Origin: Azospirillum brasilense | Lineage (GTDB): Bacteria > Pseudomonadota > Alphaproteobacteria > Azospirillales > Azospirillaceae | Length of the DNA: 64,000 bases | Direction: 5' to 3' | NCBI RefSeq assembly: GCF_022023855.1 | Contig: NZ_CP059450.1 | Coordinates: 1,128,001-1,192,000 of the forward strand | Part shown: positions 23,624-31,716 of the stretch, in pieces | How the letters are laid out: every line of letters begins with the position of its first letter | How positions within the stretch are numbered: position 1 is the stretch's first letter | Made by a program: the position numbers and the translations under genes | Notes under the pieces: model-generated | The model's input: the letters and a program-made list of their open reading frames with translations, nothing else | Told to the model about the DNA's origin: nothing | Database searches by the model: none

Positions 23624-24712
23624 ATGGCCACCGTTGCCACCGAGAGCGCGGGCAAGCCGCCGCAGATCGCGGCGCCCCGCTCCCCCGAAGACATCCGAAA
23701 GGCCGGGCGTCTCGTCGCCCGGCAGGCGGGCGGGGGAACCGTCGCCGCCTTCTTCGAAGCCAACAAAGACGCAATCAAGGCCGTTCTGCCGGCACACATG
23801 ACGCCCGACAGGATGTTGAAGATCGCGCTTCGGGCGCTGCGCACCACGCCGAAGCTGATGGAATGCACCATCGAGTCGCTGTTCGGCGCCGTCATCTCCT
23901 GCGCGCAGCTCGGCCTGGAGCCGAACACGCCGCAGGGGCACATCTACCTGATCCCGTTCAAAACCACCAAGAAGGTGCGTGACGAGCGTAACGCACTGAT
24001 CAAGATCGAGGTCTACGAGGTCCAAGTCGTCATCGGCTACAAGGGGTTGGTGGAGCTTGCCCGCCGCTCCGGTGAGATCGAGACCATTGCCGCTCGCGTC
24101 GCCTACAAGGGCGATGATTTCAGCGTCGAGTACGGAACCGCCGACAGCATCACCCACAAGCCGAACCTCAACGGCAAGCCCGGCGCTCCGCTCGGCGTCT
24201 ACGCCGTCGCCAAGCTGAAGGGCGGCGGCTACCAGTTCGAATGGATGTCCCTCGAACAGGTCAACGCGATCCGCGACGAATCGCAGGGCTACAAGACCGC
24301 CAAGCGCTTCAACAGCGACAAGAATCCCTGGATCACGAACTGGGAGGAGATGGCGCGCAAGACCGTCATCCGTCGCCTCTGCAAGTACCTCCCGATGTCC
24401 GTCGAGCTGGCCGCCGCCGCGGCGCTGGAAGGGCGCGCCGAACGCGGCGAGACGCAGGGCCTTTCCCAGGTGCTGGAGGGCACCGAATACAACGTCCTCG
24501 ACACGGTCATGGACAGCGAGGACGCGCCGGACGCTTCGGAAGAGACCGGTGAAGCGGAAACCGGGCAGCCGCAGCTCGAACACAAGCCGGAAACGGCCAT
24601 GCCCATGCAGCAGGTTGACGCCCAGACGGCGGAAACCGTGTCGGAGGGCCAGCCGGCGCCGGGCAAGGCCGGCCCGCCCTCGGACGCCGCCAGCCTGTTC
24701 GCCGCCACCTGA
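23624..24712 (+). CDS. recT: RecT single-strand annealing protein
   Basis: 362 aa. Signature stretches are LKIALRALRTTPKLMECT, SLFGAVISCAQLGLEPNT, GHIYLIPF, VIGYKGLVELARRSG and WEEMARKTVIRRLCKYLPMS, all in family order. RecT anneals complementary strands during recombination. The start MATVATESAG at 23624 follows the nuclease stop by five bases. The C-terminal ~70 residues are acidic, probably for SSB or partner contact. Confidence 0.9.
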   Translation: MATVATESAGKPPQIAAPRSPEDIRKAGRLVARQAGGGTVAAFFEANKDAIKAVLPAHMTPDRMLKIALRALRTTPKLMECTIESLFGAVISCAQLGLEPNTPQGHIYLIPFKTTKKVRDERNALIKIEVYEVQVVIGYKGLVELARRSGEIETIAARVAYKGDDFSVEYGTADSITHKPNLNGKPGAPLGVYAVAKLKGGGYQFEWMSLEQVNAIRDESQGYKTAKRFNSDKNPWITNWEEMARKTVIRRLCKYLPMSVELAAAAALEGRAERGETQGLSQVLEGTEYNVLDTVMDSEDAPDASEETGEAETGQPQLEHKPETAMPMQQVDAQTAETVSEGQPAPGKAGPPSDAASLFAAT

Positions 24713-24725
24713 TCCGGGAGACGTC

Positions 24726-26438
24726 ATGAAAGCCAACATCAGGGACTTCCAGGTGGTCGAGCGGGCCGACCTGGAGATCAAAGGCATCACGCTGGTCGCC
24801 GGCCGCAACAGCCAGGGCAAGTCCAGCATCGCCAAGGGCCTCGCGGCCGCGCTGACCGGTACCGTCCAGCTCGGCGGGCTGCTGAAGAAGGACGGCGGCA
24901 AGCTCGTCCGCGCCGGCTGCTCCACGGCCTATGCGGTGGTGCAGTCCGAGTCCGGCAAGGCCACGGCCTCCTGGCCGAAGTGCGAGTTCATCACTGACGG
25001 CACGCCGCAGGCCGTCAACGCCCACGCCGCCGGGCTGGAGCATCTGGTGGACATGGCGCCGAAGGATCGCGCCACCTTCCTTGCCAGGGCACTCCACACC
25101 GCGCCGGACAAGGACGACCTGTTGCAAGCGTTCACCGACGCCGGGATTCCGGCTGCCGTGGTCGAGAAGGTCTGGGCCGACATCGAAGCCACCGGCTGGG
25201 ACGGCAAGGCCGCCGACGTGAAGGAGAAGGGCGCCCGGTTCAAGGGCCGGTGGGAGGGCGTGACCGGCGAGAAGTATGGGTCGGAGAAGGCCAAGGGCTG
25301 GCTCCCGAAGGACTGGACCGCCGACCTGACCGAGGCCGAATTGGACGACCTGTCATCGGTGGTCGGCGAGGCCCAGCTTGATCTGGAAAAGGCCATCGCC
25401 GACGCCGCGGTGGATCAATCCGAAATCGACCGCCTCACCGCCGCCTGTGCCGACGTCGAGTCCCTGCACAAGGCGTCGATGGATGCGGAGGTCGTCGCGT
25501 CGCAGGCCGAGGCCGCCTACAAGACAGCCAAGCGGGAACTCGACGATCTGCCCCCGGCCCAGCAGCCGGACGCCCTCACCTGCCCCTGCTGCAAGGCGAC
25601 GCTGCAGGTGAATGGGCACGGCCCGACCATGGAACTGGTCCCGGCCGCCACGCTGCCCGACGCCGAGCTGAAGAAGCGCCAGACGGCCATCAACCTCGCC
25701 TCCGGAAACGCCTCGCACGCCAAGAAGCAGCTCGACGCCGCCAACCAGACCGCGGCGGATGCCCAGAGGGCGCATCAGGAGGCCCACAACGCCTCCCAGC
25801 GGCTGACCGATCTAAAGGCCAAGGGAGGCACCGGGAGCGCCGCCGATGTCCAGGCCGCGCGCGACCGGCTGGCTCTGGCGCAGCGGAGGCACGCCGCCCT
25901 GAAGGCGATGCTGGAAGCCGAAGAGTTGTCCAAGCAGCTGGCCGTGAACGCGCTGGTGCAGACCCTGCTTGCGCCGGAAGGCTTGCGCAAAGCGAAGCTG
26001 CTGAAGGTGCTGGACACCTTCAACGGCGGCCCGCTGGCCGAGCTGTGCTCCGCCGCCGGCTGGCAGCCGGTCCGGATCGAGCCGGATTTGTCCGTCACCT
26101 ATGGTGGGCGCGCCTACCCGCTGCTGTCCGGTCTCGGCCCCCAGCTCTCCAGCGACCAGTTCCGCGTTCGCGCCGTCCTGCAGGTCGCCCTGGCCCAGAT
26201 GGAGGGGCACCGCCTGGTCATCATCGACGCCGCCGACGTGCTGGACCATCTGGGGCGCGGCGGTCTGATCCAGATGCTGCGCGCCGCCGATGTGTCCGCT
26301 GTGGTGTGCATGACCTTCGGCAAGCCCGACCTCGTGCCGGACCTGCAGGCCGCGGGCATGGGCATGTCCTACTGGATCGACGGTGGCATCGCGCGACCGC
26401 TGGCCGAGGTGAAGGCCGCCCAGCAGGAGGCTGCATGA
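24726..26438 (+). CDS. SbcC/RecN-like AAA ATPase with zinc-hook-like cysteines
   Basis: 570 aa. The N-terminus carries Walker A GRNSQGKSSIAK (about 29-40). A long coiled-coil region is interrupted by TCPCCKATLQ (about 282-291), like a degenerate Rad50 zinc hook. The C-terminal lobe holds ALAQMEGHRLVIIDAADVLD, a Walker B-like strand. Such ATPases accompany phage recombinases and nucleases and probably organise DNA ends with the PD-(D/E)XK enzyme. Only one Walker A is present, which fits the half-molecule of an SMC-like protein. Confidence 0.75.
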   Translation: MKANIRDFQVVERADLEIKGITLVAGRNSQGKSSIAKGLAAALTGTVQLGGLLKKDGGKLVRAGCSTAYAVVQSESGKATASWPKCEFITDGTPQAVNAHAAGLEHLVDMAPKDRATFLARALHTAPDKDDLLQAFTDAGIPAAVVEKVWADIEATGWDGKAADVKEKGARFKGRWEGVTGEKYGSEKAKGWLPKDWTADLTEAELDDLSSVVGEAQLDLEKAIADAAVDQSEIDRLTAACADVESLHKASMDAEVVASQAEAAYKTAKRELDDLPPAQQPDALTCPCCKATLQVNGHGPTMELVPAATLPDAELKKRQTAINLASGNASHAKKQLDAANQTAADAQRAHQEAHNASQRLTDLKAKGGTGSAADVQAARDRLALAQRRHAALKAMLEAEELSKQLAVNALVQTLLAPEGLRKAKLLKVLDTFNGGPLAELCSAAGWQPVRIEPDLSVTYGGRAYPLLSGLGPQLSSDQFRVRAVLQVALAQMEGHRLVIIDAADVLDHLGRGGLIQMLRAADVSAVVCMTFGKPDLVPDLQAAGMGMSYWIDGGIARPLAEVKAAQQEAA

Positions 26439-26776
26439 TGGGTGCCGCGATCATCAAGACCATCGAAGCCATGACCGCCGCTGCCCTTTTCCTGATGGCG
26501 GTTCATGGCCTCCCCGTGTGGGCGGAGAACGTTGCGTTCTTCGCCGCCTACGGGCTCGCCGGCCTCTACTTCATCGGCGCGCTCGTCATGCTCACGACCG
26601 AGAAGCGACCCGCCCCCTCCACCCGAGCCCAGCGCTATCTGCGCCGGTCCATCGTCTTCACCTTGGTAATCGGCATGGCCGCCGCCGGCATGTTCATGGC
26701 CGCCACCGTCGCCGCGATCAGCCTTTTCATCATCGCGTCCGTCGCCGACGGCCGCGCCACAGGGGAGACCGCGTGA
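26435..26776 (+). CDS. Small membrane protein, 113 aa
   Basis: Three predicted membrane helices are visible (about 8-25, 30-55 and 75-105), with a cytoplasmic basic loop (RAQRYLRRS). It overlaps the ATPase by 4 bp and shares one base with the next gene. It could be a lysis, superinfection or energy-related accessory; no family recognised. Confidence 0.55.
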   Translation: MMGAAIIKTIEAMTAAALFLMAVHGLPVWAENVAFFAAYGLAGLYFIGALVMLTTEKRPAPSTRAQRYLRRSIVFTLVIGMAAAGMFMAATVAAISLFIIASVADGRATGETA

Positions 26777-27147
26777 TGGACACCACCCCCAGCACCCCCG
26801 CCGCCCCGGCCGCCGAATGGGCGAAGGTCGAGCTGCTCGGCCACCGGACCCGTTACGGGCTGGCCCGCGAGGTCGAGCGCTTCGGCACCAAGATGCTCCG
26901 GATCGACGTGTTCGGTCCGGGGTCTGACACCCCGATCCTGACCGAGTTCTACGCGGGCCAAGCCCTCTTCGGCTACCGGCCCTGTACCGAGGAATGCGCA
27001 AGGGCCTGGGCCAGCGACCGATGGAACCTGCCGGAGGAGGTCCGCCCGGCCCTCCCCGCCCCCGACAGTTCCAGCGTGGATGCCGAGTTCGACGTGGTGG
27101 ACGGCGACGTCCGCCCGGCCGGCTCCTCCGAAGACCTGACATCCTGA
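26776..27147 (+). CDS. Hypothetical protein, 123 aa
   Basis: The sequence WAKVELLGHRTRYGLAREVERFGTKMLRIDVFG…GYRPCTEECAR has an alpha/beta pattern with a CTEEC pair. This is a recurring phage family of unknown function. A GTG three bases upstream is an alternative start. Confidence 0.6.
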   Translation: MDTTPSTPAAPAAEWAKVELLGHRTRYGLAREVERFGTKMLRIDVFGPGSDTPILTEFYAGQALFGYRPCTEECARAWASDRWNLPEEVRPALPAPDSSSVDAEFDVVDGDVRPAGSSEDLTS

Positions 27148-27155
27148 AGGTGCCG

Positions 27156-27638
27156 ATGATGGACGAACTGACCCACCGCACCGGCATCACCGCCACCGGG
27201 CGGCTGATCGAAAGCTCATTCCCGCCGACGCAGCCGCAGCGGCACGCCAACCGCCACCTTCGCGCCTGCGCCACCATGGCCCCGCCGCCCGCCCCTCTGA
27301 CCGTCGAGGAGCTGGTCACCGCCGACGGCCGCGTCGCCTTCCCCACCATCGTGCAGTACCAGCTGAAGCGCTGGGACCCGGCGGCGCAGGCTTACGCGCC
27401 GGCCGAGTTGGTCGACCTGCCGCCGACGTTCGAGACGCACCCCGACGAGCACGCTCATGATCTGGCGCGGAAGGCTGGCCAGCAGCCGCGCCCGGCTACC
27501 CTGCCCTATGTGGCGGTGGTCCACGACCTGGACGCCTACGACCGGCTGAAGGCCACGGGCGTCCTGCATGCCGCGCACATGACCGCGCCTGAAGACGAGC
27601 GCACGGCGGTGGACAACCGCGCTGCGCCGGGGGCGTGA
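27156..27638 (+). CDS. Hypothetical protein, 160 aa
   Basis: I chose the start MMDELTHRTGITATGR at 27156, preceded by GAAGG. It contains VEELVTADGRVAFPTIVQYQLKRWD and ALPYVAVVHDLDAYDRLK-like beta strands. No family recognised. It is spaced normally within the operon. Confidence 0.5.
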   Translation: MMDELTHRTGITATGRLIESSFPPTQPQRHANRHLRACATMAPPPAPLTVEELVTADGRVAFPTIVQYQLKRWDPAAQAYAPAELVDLPPTFETHPDEHAHDLARKAGQQPRPATLPYVAVVHDLDAYDRLKATGVLHAAHMTAPEDERTAVDNRAAPGA

Positions 27639-27644
27639 CCGGCC

Positions 27645-27881
27645 ATGACCCACAGCCCTCACCCGCCCGCGTCCCCGCTCCACCAGCGCATCGACGCCTT
27701 CCAGGCCCTGCGCACCCAAATCGACCGGGCGTTCGCAGCCGGCCGGATCACCCCGCAGCGGCGACGTGAACTGCTGGCTGCCGCCCGTGACCGATCCGGC
27801 ATCTCGACAGGCAATCCTCGCCTCCAGCCCGCGCATGCGCGCCCTGATCGGCGACCCCAAGGCGTAAGGAGTTCGCTATGA
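27645..27881 (+). CDS. Small basic hypothetical protein, 78 aa
   Basis: The sequence is charged and helical near the middle (QALRTQIDRAFAAGRITPQRRRELLAAARD), with an arginine-rich tail. It overlaps the next gene by 4 bp. Unknown function. Confidence 0.45.
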   Translation: MTHSPHPPASPLHQRIDAFQALRTQIDRAFAAGRITPQRRRELLAAARDRSGISTGNPRLQPAHARPDRRPQGVRSSL

Positions 27882-28315
27882 ACACCAAGCTCCTGAACTC
27901 GGACGCCATCGGTCACCGCACCTGGACCGATGCCGAGTACCGCATCATCACCACGAAGGGGTGGATGACCGCCAGCGGCAAGACCCGAGGCTTCTTCGGT
28001 GTCCACCATGATCAGGACACCGAGCAGCATGTGCTGACCCACCTGCCGACCGGCGTGTCGCTGGGTGGCGCCCCGGATCCGGAAGCTCCCCGGCGCGCCG
28101 TAACCGCGGTCAAGAACATGTGGGACTGGAGCTTCACCGACTACAGCGGGCAGCCGCCGCTGGGATCCATCATGGCGATCCGGATCGTCTTGGAGAGCCA
28201 CGGCCTGACCCACCCCGACAACGCGCCGCGGTGGACGGGCCCGGAGGTCGTCGAGCGGCTGGCGGCGGCTGGATCTGCCGGCCTGCCCTCGCTGTCCACC
28301 GTCCCTGCGGTCTGA
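27878..28315 (+). CDS. Hypothetical protein, 145 aa
   Basis: It contains GHRTWTDAEYRIITTKGWMTASGKTRGFFGVHHDQD…VLTHLPTGVSL with many aromatic and charged residues; no motif was recognised. It overlaps the preceding gene and is followed by a ribosome-binding site for the next. Confidence 0.55.
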   Translation: MNTKLLNSDAIGHRTWTDAEYRIITTKGWMTASGKTRGFFGVHHDQDTEQHVLTHLPTGVSLGGAPDPEAPRRAVTAVKNMWDWSFTDYSGQPPLGSIMAIRIVLESHGLTHPDNAPRWTGPEVVERLAAAGSAGLPSLSTVPAV

Positions 28316-28325
28316 GGAGAAACTC

Positions 28326-28898
28326 ATGAGCGACATCAACGACATCTGGGACGACGACGAAGACCGCCAGGGGCATGTCCGGGACGACCGGCCCTCCGTG
28401 CAGGACGCCGCCCCGCTCCCGGTCGGTTACATCCCGTTGCCGGCTGGCCTGCATCCCGACACCGCCAAGCTGGTCTGCGCCTTTGCAGAGGCCCTGGCCG
28501 CCAAGCTGCGGCTGGCCGAAGCCAAGTACGGCTACAGCGACGGCTGGCGCCGGGACAACTGGCTCGACGAGCTGGTGGCAAAGCTGGTCGAGCACGTCCA
28601 CAAGGGCGACCCGCGCGACGTGGCGGCCTACTGCGCATTCGCGTGGTTCCACGGGTGGAGCATCGCGCCCGCCGCCCCCACGGCACAGGGGCAGGGGTGG
28701 CAGGACATCGCGAGCGCGCCGAGGGATGGCCGGACCATCATTGTCGCCTTCAGCCGTGGCTCGCACAGCCCAACCCCGCATCATGGCGCTTACCGCTGGA
28801 GCCGCCCGTTCTGGGTCGGCATCGGTGAGCAGCACGAAGACCAGTACGCCACCCACTGGATGCCCCTCCCCTCCGCCCCCTCCGCAGGGGAGGCGTGA
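28326..28898 (+). CDS. DUF551-like phage protein, 190 aa
   Basis: The C-terminal part, WQDIASAPRDGRTIIVAFSRG followed by WVG…ATHWMPLPSAP, matches the DUF551 pattern of small phage proteins. The N-terminal half is helical. Its function is unknown, as for the family. It sits directly before the DpdA-like gene. Confidence 0.65.
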   Translation: MSDINDIWDDDEDRQGHVRDDRPSVQDAAPLPVGYIPLPAGLHPDTAKLVCAFAEALAAKLRLAEAKYGYSDGWRRDNWLDELVAKLVEHVHKGDPRDVAAYCAFAWFHGWSIAPAAPTAQGQGWQDIASAPRDGRTIIVAFSRGSHSPTPHHGAYRWSRPFWVGIGEQHEDQYATHWMPLPSAPSAGEA

Positions 28899-28899
28899 G

Positions 28900-29574
28900 G
28901 TGATCCAGTACCTCTCCGGCGTCGTGCACCCGGCTATTTTTGGTGAGCGGAAAGACCTTCTGCCGGAACCTCGTCCCGATCTCGGGGTGATGCTGACGCC
29001 AGCCATGGGCAACCGCCCCGACCTGTCGTCCACGGCCTGGGCGGGGGACAACGCCTGCTTTTCTGATCCCGAAGGCTTCACCGTCGAGAGGTTCACGGAG
29101 TGGCTCCGCAGCATGGCGCCGTGGCGCGCGACATGCCTTTTCGCGGTAGCGCCAGACATCGTCGGCGACGCTGTTGCCACTTGGCAGCGGTCAGCGCCAG
29201 TCCTGCCGCTCATTCGCTCTCAGGGCTACCGAGCGGCCTACGTCGCACAGGACGGCCTGGAAAAGCAGTCGGTAGAGTGGGACGCGTTCGACGTCCTTTT
29301 CATCGGCGGACTCACCGCCTGGAAGCTGTCGCACCATGCTCGGGAACTGACAGACGAGGCCCGCAGGCGGGGCAAGCCTGTGCACATGGGTCGCGTGAAC
29401 AGCAAGAAGCGTCTGCGCACTGGGTCGATGTGGGACTGCACCAGCGTTGACGGCACCTTTCTCGCCACCGCTCCCGACCACAACCTGCTGCGCCTCGTCA
29501 CATGGCTGGACGAACTCAACCGCGAACCGTCGCTCCAGCTCGGCGGCGCTCATCAGAATGGACGTGCCGCATGA
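28900..29574 (+). CDS. DpdA/TGT-like transglycosylase (7-deazaguanine DNA modification candidate)
   Basis: 224 aa with a GTG start one base after the previous stop and a GGGGAGG ribosome-binding site. I see motifs in the order of tRNA-guanine transglycosylases. They are AWAGDNACFS (D50, matching the substrate Asp), VAPDIVGDA (about 83-91), VAQDG (Q117-G119, matching the base-binding Gln-Gly), FIGGLTAWKL (G136-G137, matching the LxGG loop), and SVDGTFLA (D184, position of the catalytic Asp). GKPVHMGRVNS is a phage-family signature. It is shorter than TGT (~370 aa) and lacks the zinc cysteines, as phage DpdA-type proteins may. It would swap guanine in DNA for a 7-deazaguanine base. The assignment rests on motifs, not alignment. 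Confidence 0.6.
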   Translation: MIQYLSGVVHPAIFGERKDLLPEPRPDLGVMLTPAMGNRPDLSSTAWAGDNACFSDPEGFTVERFTEWLRSMAPWRATCLFAVAPDIVGDAVATWQRSAPVLPLIRSQGYRAAYVAQDGLEKQSVEWDAFDVLFIGGLTAWKLSHHARELTDEARRRGKPVHMGRVNSKKRLRTGSMWDCTSVDGTFLATAPDHNLLRLVTWLDELNREPSLQLGGAHQNGRAA

Positions 29575-30131
29575 CCCGCACTCTCGGATATGCGGCGCTT
29601 GCCGCCTATGCCGCCACCATCCCCGCAAGCAACTGGCTGATAGACAATGTGGGAACCGTGTGCGTCCCGCAGGGGCCGTGCCTGATCCCGGTCGCCCCCG
29701 GCATCCTTACCCCTAGCGGCGTCTTGCTCGTCGGCGCCGCGCTCGTCCTGCGGGACGTGGTGCAGCGCGCCCTTGGCCTCCGCTGGTCGTTGGGCGCCGT
29801 CCTGGTCGGGACGCTTCTGGCCGCGCTGATCGCCCCGCCCGCGCTGGTCACGGCGTCGGCTGCAGCCTTCCTGTTCAGTGAGCTGGCGGACACCGCCGTC
29901 TACACCCCGCTCCAGCGTCGCGGGTTGGTTCTAGCCGTGGCTGCCTCCGGCGCCGTGGGCCTCCTGGTGGACAGCACCCTGTTCTTGTGGCTGGCCTTCG
30001 GATCGCTCGACCACCTCACCGGCCAGATCATCGGCAAGGCCGAAATGGTCCTGCTGAGCCTGCCGCTGATCGACATGGCGCGCCGTGGACACCTGGCCCC
30101 GGTCGCCTCCACCTCCGTAGGGGAGCGCTGA
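29571..30131 (+). CDS. VUT/YhhQ-type transporter of queuosine precursors
   Basis: 186 aa, about six membrane helices. The family signature is visible in GVLLVGAALVLRDVVQRALG, in SAAAFLFSELADTAVYTPLQ (the conserved ELADTxxYTPL motif) and in LLVDSTLFLWLAFG. Family members import preQ0 or preQ1. Its start overlaps the DpdA-like gene by 4 bp (ATGA), so the two are translationally coupled. This links substrate uptake to the putative transglycosylase. YhhQ homologues are also found on their own, so the linkage is the informative part. Confidence 0.75.
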   Translation: MTRTLGYAALAAYAATIPASNWLIDNVGTVCVPQGPCLIPVAPGILTPSGVLLVGAALVLRDVVQRALGLRWSLGAVLVGTLLAALIAPPALVTASAAAFLFSELADTAVYTPLQRRGLVLAVAASGAVGLLVDSTLFLWLAFGSLDHLTGQIIGKAEMVLLSLPLIDMARRGHLAPVASTSVGER

Positions 30132-30133
30132 TC

Positions 30134-30454
30134 ATGCTCAAGCTGCGCATCGTTGACGAGCCCGGCGGCTTCTGGTTCTGGCTGTGCCGGTTCTCCTACC
30201 GTCGCGTCAAAGCCATGGGGTGGGAGAAGATCCCGGTCGGTCTGCCTGGCATGCGGGACCCGCACGCGCCATGCATCGCTTACGCCCCTCGCCTTCGCCT
30301 CAAAGGCGAGATCGGTGAGTGCCTGTCGGACGGGCACTACCAGTGCGCTGACTGCGCACACCTCAAGCGCTGCCCGGACTGCGGTGAGCGGGTAAGCAAC
30401 TGCGAATGCGATGACAACAGCCGAGCCGATGCTACCACCAGGGAGGCGCTCTGA
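30134..30454 (+). CDS. Zinc-ribbon hypothetical protein, 106 aa
   Basis: The C-terminal half contains CADCAHLKRCPDCGERVSNCEC, six to eight cysteines in a ribbon pattern. The N-terminus includes WFWLCRFSYRRVKAMGW. It follows the transporter by two bases and may be part of the same transcript. A nucleic-acid-binding accessory role is possible but not shown. Confidence 0.55.
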   Translation: MLKLRIVDEPGGFWFWLCRFSYRRVKAMGWEKIPVGLPGMRDPHAPCIAYAPRLRLKGEIGECLSDGHYQCADCAHLKRCPDCGERVSNCECDDNSRADATTREAL

Positions 30455-30465
30455 TGAACAGCAGC

Positions 30466-31350
30466 CTAGGCCATAACACGCTTTCGCGTTGTTCGATTGG
30501 GAGGCTCGACCGAGGCCACGGCATACTCGAACCGCAGGATTGCCTCACCCAGAGCCTCGTTGATGTCCTTGCCATCCGCGCCATGATGGATGCGTCGGTG
30601 GCAGGTTGGGCAAACCCCTGCAACGTAGCGAGGATCGTCTGGACCACCGTCGCTCACGCGTCGGATGTGATGTGGCTCCAGGTATGGTTCACCATTGGTT
30701 CGCAAGAATGGAGCAGGCGACTTGCAGCACTCGCAGATGCCGGCGGCACGCGCGAGCACATATCGGCGCACCACCTCGCTGCGCTGGTAAACACGCCGGC
30801 GAGCACCTTCGGCTGGCTCCTCTTCACCAGTGGATGCAGCTCCCATTGCGGCGTTCCTAAGTGCAGCCAGATCGAGCCCGCTGGCACTGTTGTCACCTTC
30901 CGTTTCCGCAGCGTCTGCCTCCTGGAGCGCTTCCACCGGAACCAGGTTGAAGACGATCCCATTCCTCATGTTCCCATGGCGATCTGGTGTCAGTTCTCTG
31001 GATGTGCTCACACAGACGAATTGGCCGAGAAACCTCAGCATCCCGGAACGATGCTGCTTCTGGAAGAGGAGCAAATCCTCTCCTTCGGCGACATGATCGC
31101 GGATGGCTTTGTTCCCAGAGGTGAAGGTCATATCGCCTTCCTGGCCTTCGCCGAAGTAGCGGAAAACCTGGCCATCTTCGGTCCAACCATCGAGATAGCC
31201 ATGCTGGACGCCGCTTTCCCCGGTGATCGCAAATATGACTGGGTGCTTCGACGGCGTAATGATGCCGCCCTGCCGTTGACCGCCGTAGGGATCATGGAGA
31301 TCGCGCCGGCGATTGTAACGGTGATCACGAACGAAGTTTCCAAAGGTCAT
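30466..31350 (-). CDS. HNH endonuclease with SRA-like N-terminal domain (candidate modification-dependent restriction enzyme)
   Basis: 294 aa, the only leftward gene in the rightward operon. Residues 20-100 read GGQRQGGIITPSKHPVIF…GYLDGW…FRYFGEGQEGDMTF…GNKAIRDH, reminiscent of the SRA/YDG base-flipping fold. A C-terminal HNH module follows: ICECC, LEPHHIRRVSDGG, VAGVCPTCHRRIHHG. Similar proteins cut modified DNA (McrA-type). By eye its GC is lower than its neighbours', and its opposite strand suggests acquisition as a moron. It could exclude other phages carrying modified bases. Specificity is unknown. Confidence 0.7.
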   Translation of the reverse strand: MTFGNFVRDHRYNRRRDLHDPYGGQRQGGIITPSKHPVIFAITGESGVQHGYLDGWTEDGQVFRYFGEGQEGDMTFTSGNKAIRDHVAEGEDLLLFQKQHRSGMLRFLGQFVCVSTSRELTPDRHGNMRNGIVFNLVPVEALQEADAAETEGDNSASGLDLAALRNAAMGAASTGEEEPAEGARRRVYQRSEVVRRYVLARAAGICECCKSPAPFLRTNGEPYLEPHHIRRVSDGGPDDPRYVAGVCPTCHRRIHHGADGKDINEALGEAILRFEYAVASVEPPNRTTRKRVMA

Positions 31351-31446
31351 GTACGAAGCCTAGAACCTGGATTGTGCGAACACGCCTCCTCTACCATCCC
31401 GTGTTGCGCTGGGGCCCGCAAGCGGGAATGTACCAGACCCCTCATA

Positions 31447-31716
31447 GTGCAACTCGACCACTGGGCCATCGCCTGGACCCTTGTCGCGCCCCATAGGGCA
31501 CAGGCGCAGATCAACCACGGCCAGACTCTGGAACGGCTGGCCGAGCGCGGCGGCCTCGCTCTCTGCAAGCTGCTGGCCGTGCTGGAGGATCGCCCCCACC
31601 CCCGCATGCACCTGGAAGACGCCATCCGGCAGGTCCGGGCGCTGATCGAGGCGTTCGAGTTGGGCGTGGCGAGCGTCCGGGACGGCGCCGGGCGCATGGA
31701 GCCCGCCGATGCGTGA
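31447..31716 (+). CDS. Phage hypothetical protein, 89 aa (GTG start)
   Basis: The stretch HWAIAWTLVAPHRAQAQINHGQTLERLAERGGLALCKLLAVLEDRPH is a recurring phage family of unknown role. The frame is open a long way upstream on the antisense of the HNH gene, so a 5' truncation is possible. I chose the GTG at 31447 as the first start past the HNH gene; no clear ribosome-binding site is visible. Confidence 0.5.
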   Translation: MQLDHWAIAWTLVAPHRAQAQINHGQTLERLAERGGLALCKLLAVLEDRPHPRMHLEDAIRQVRALIEAFELGVASVRDGAGRMEPADA

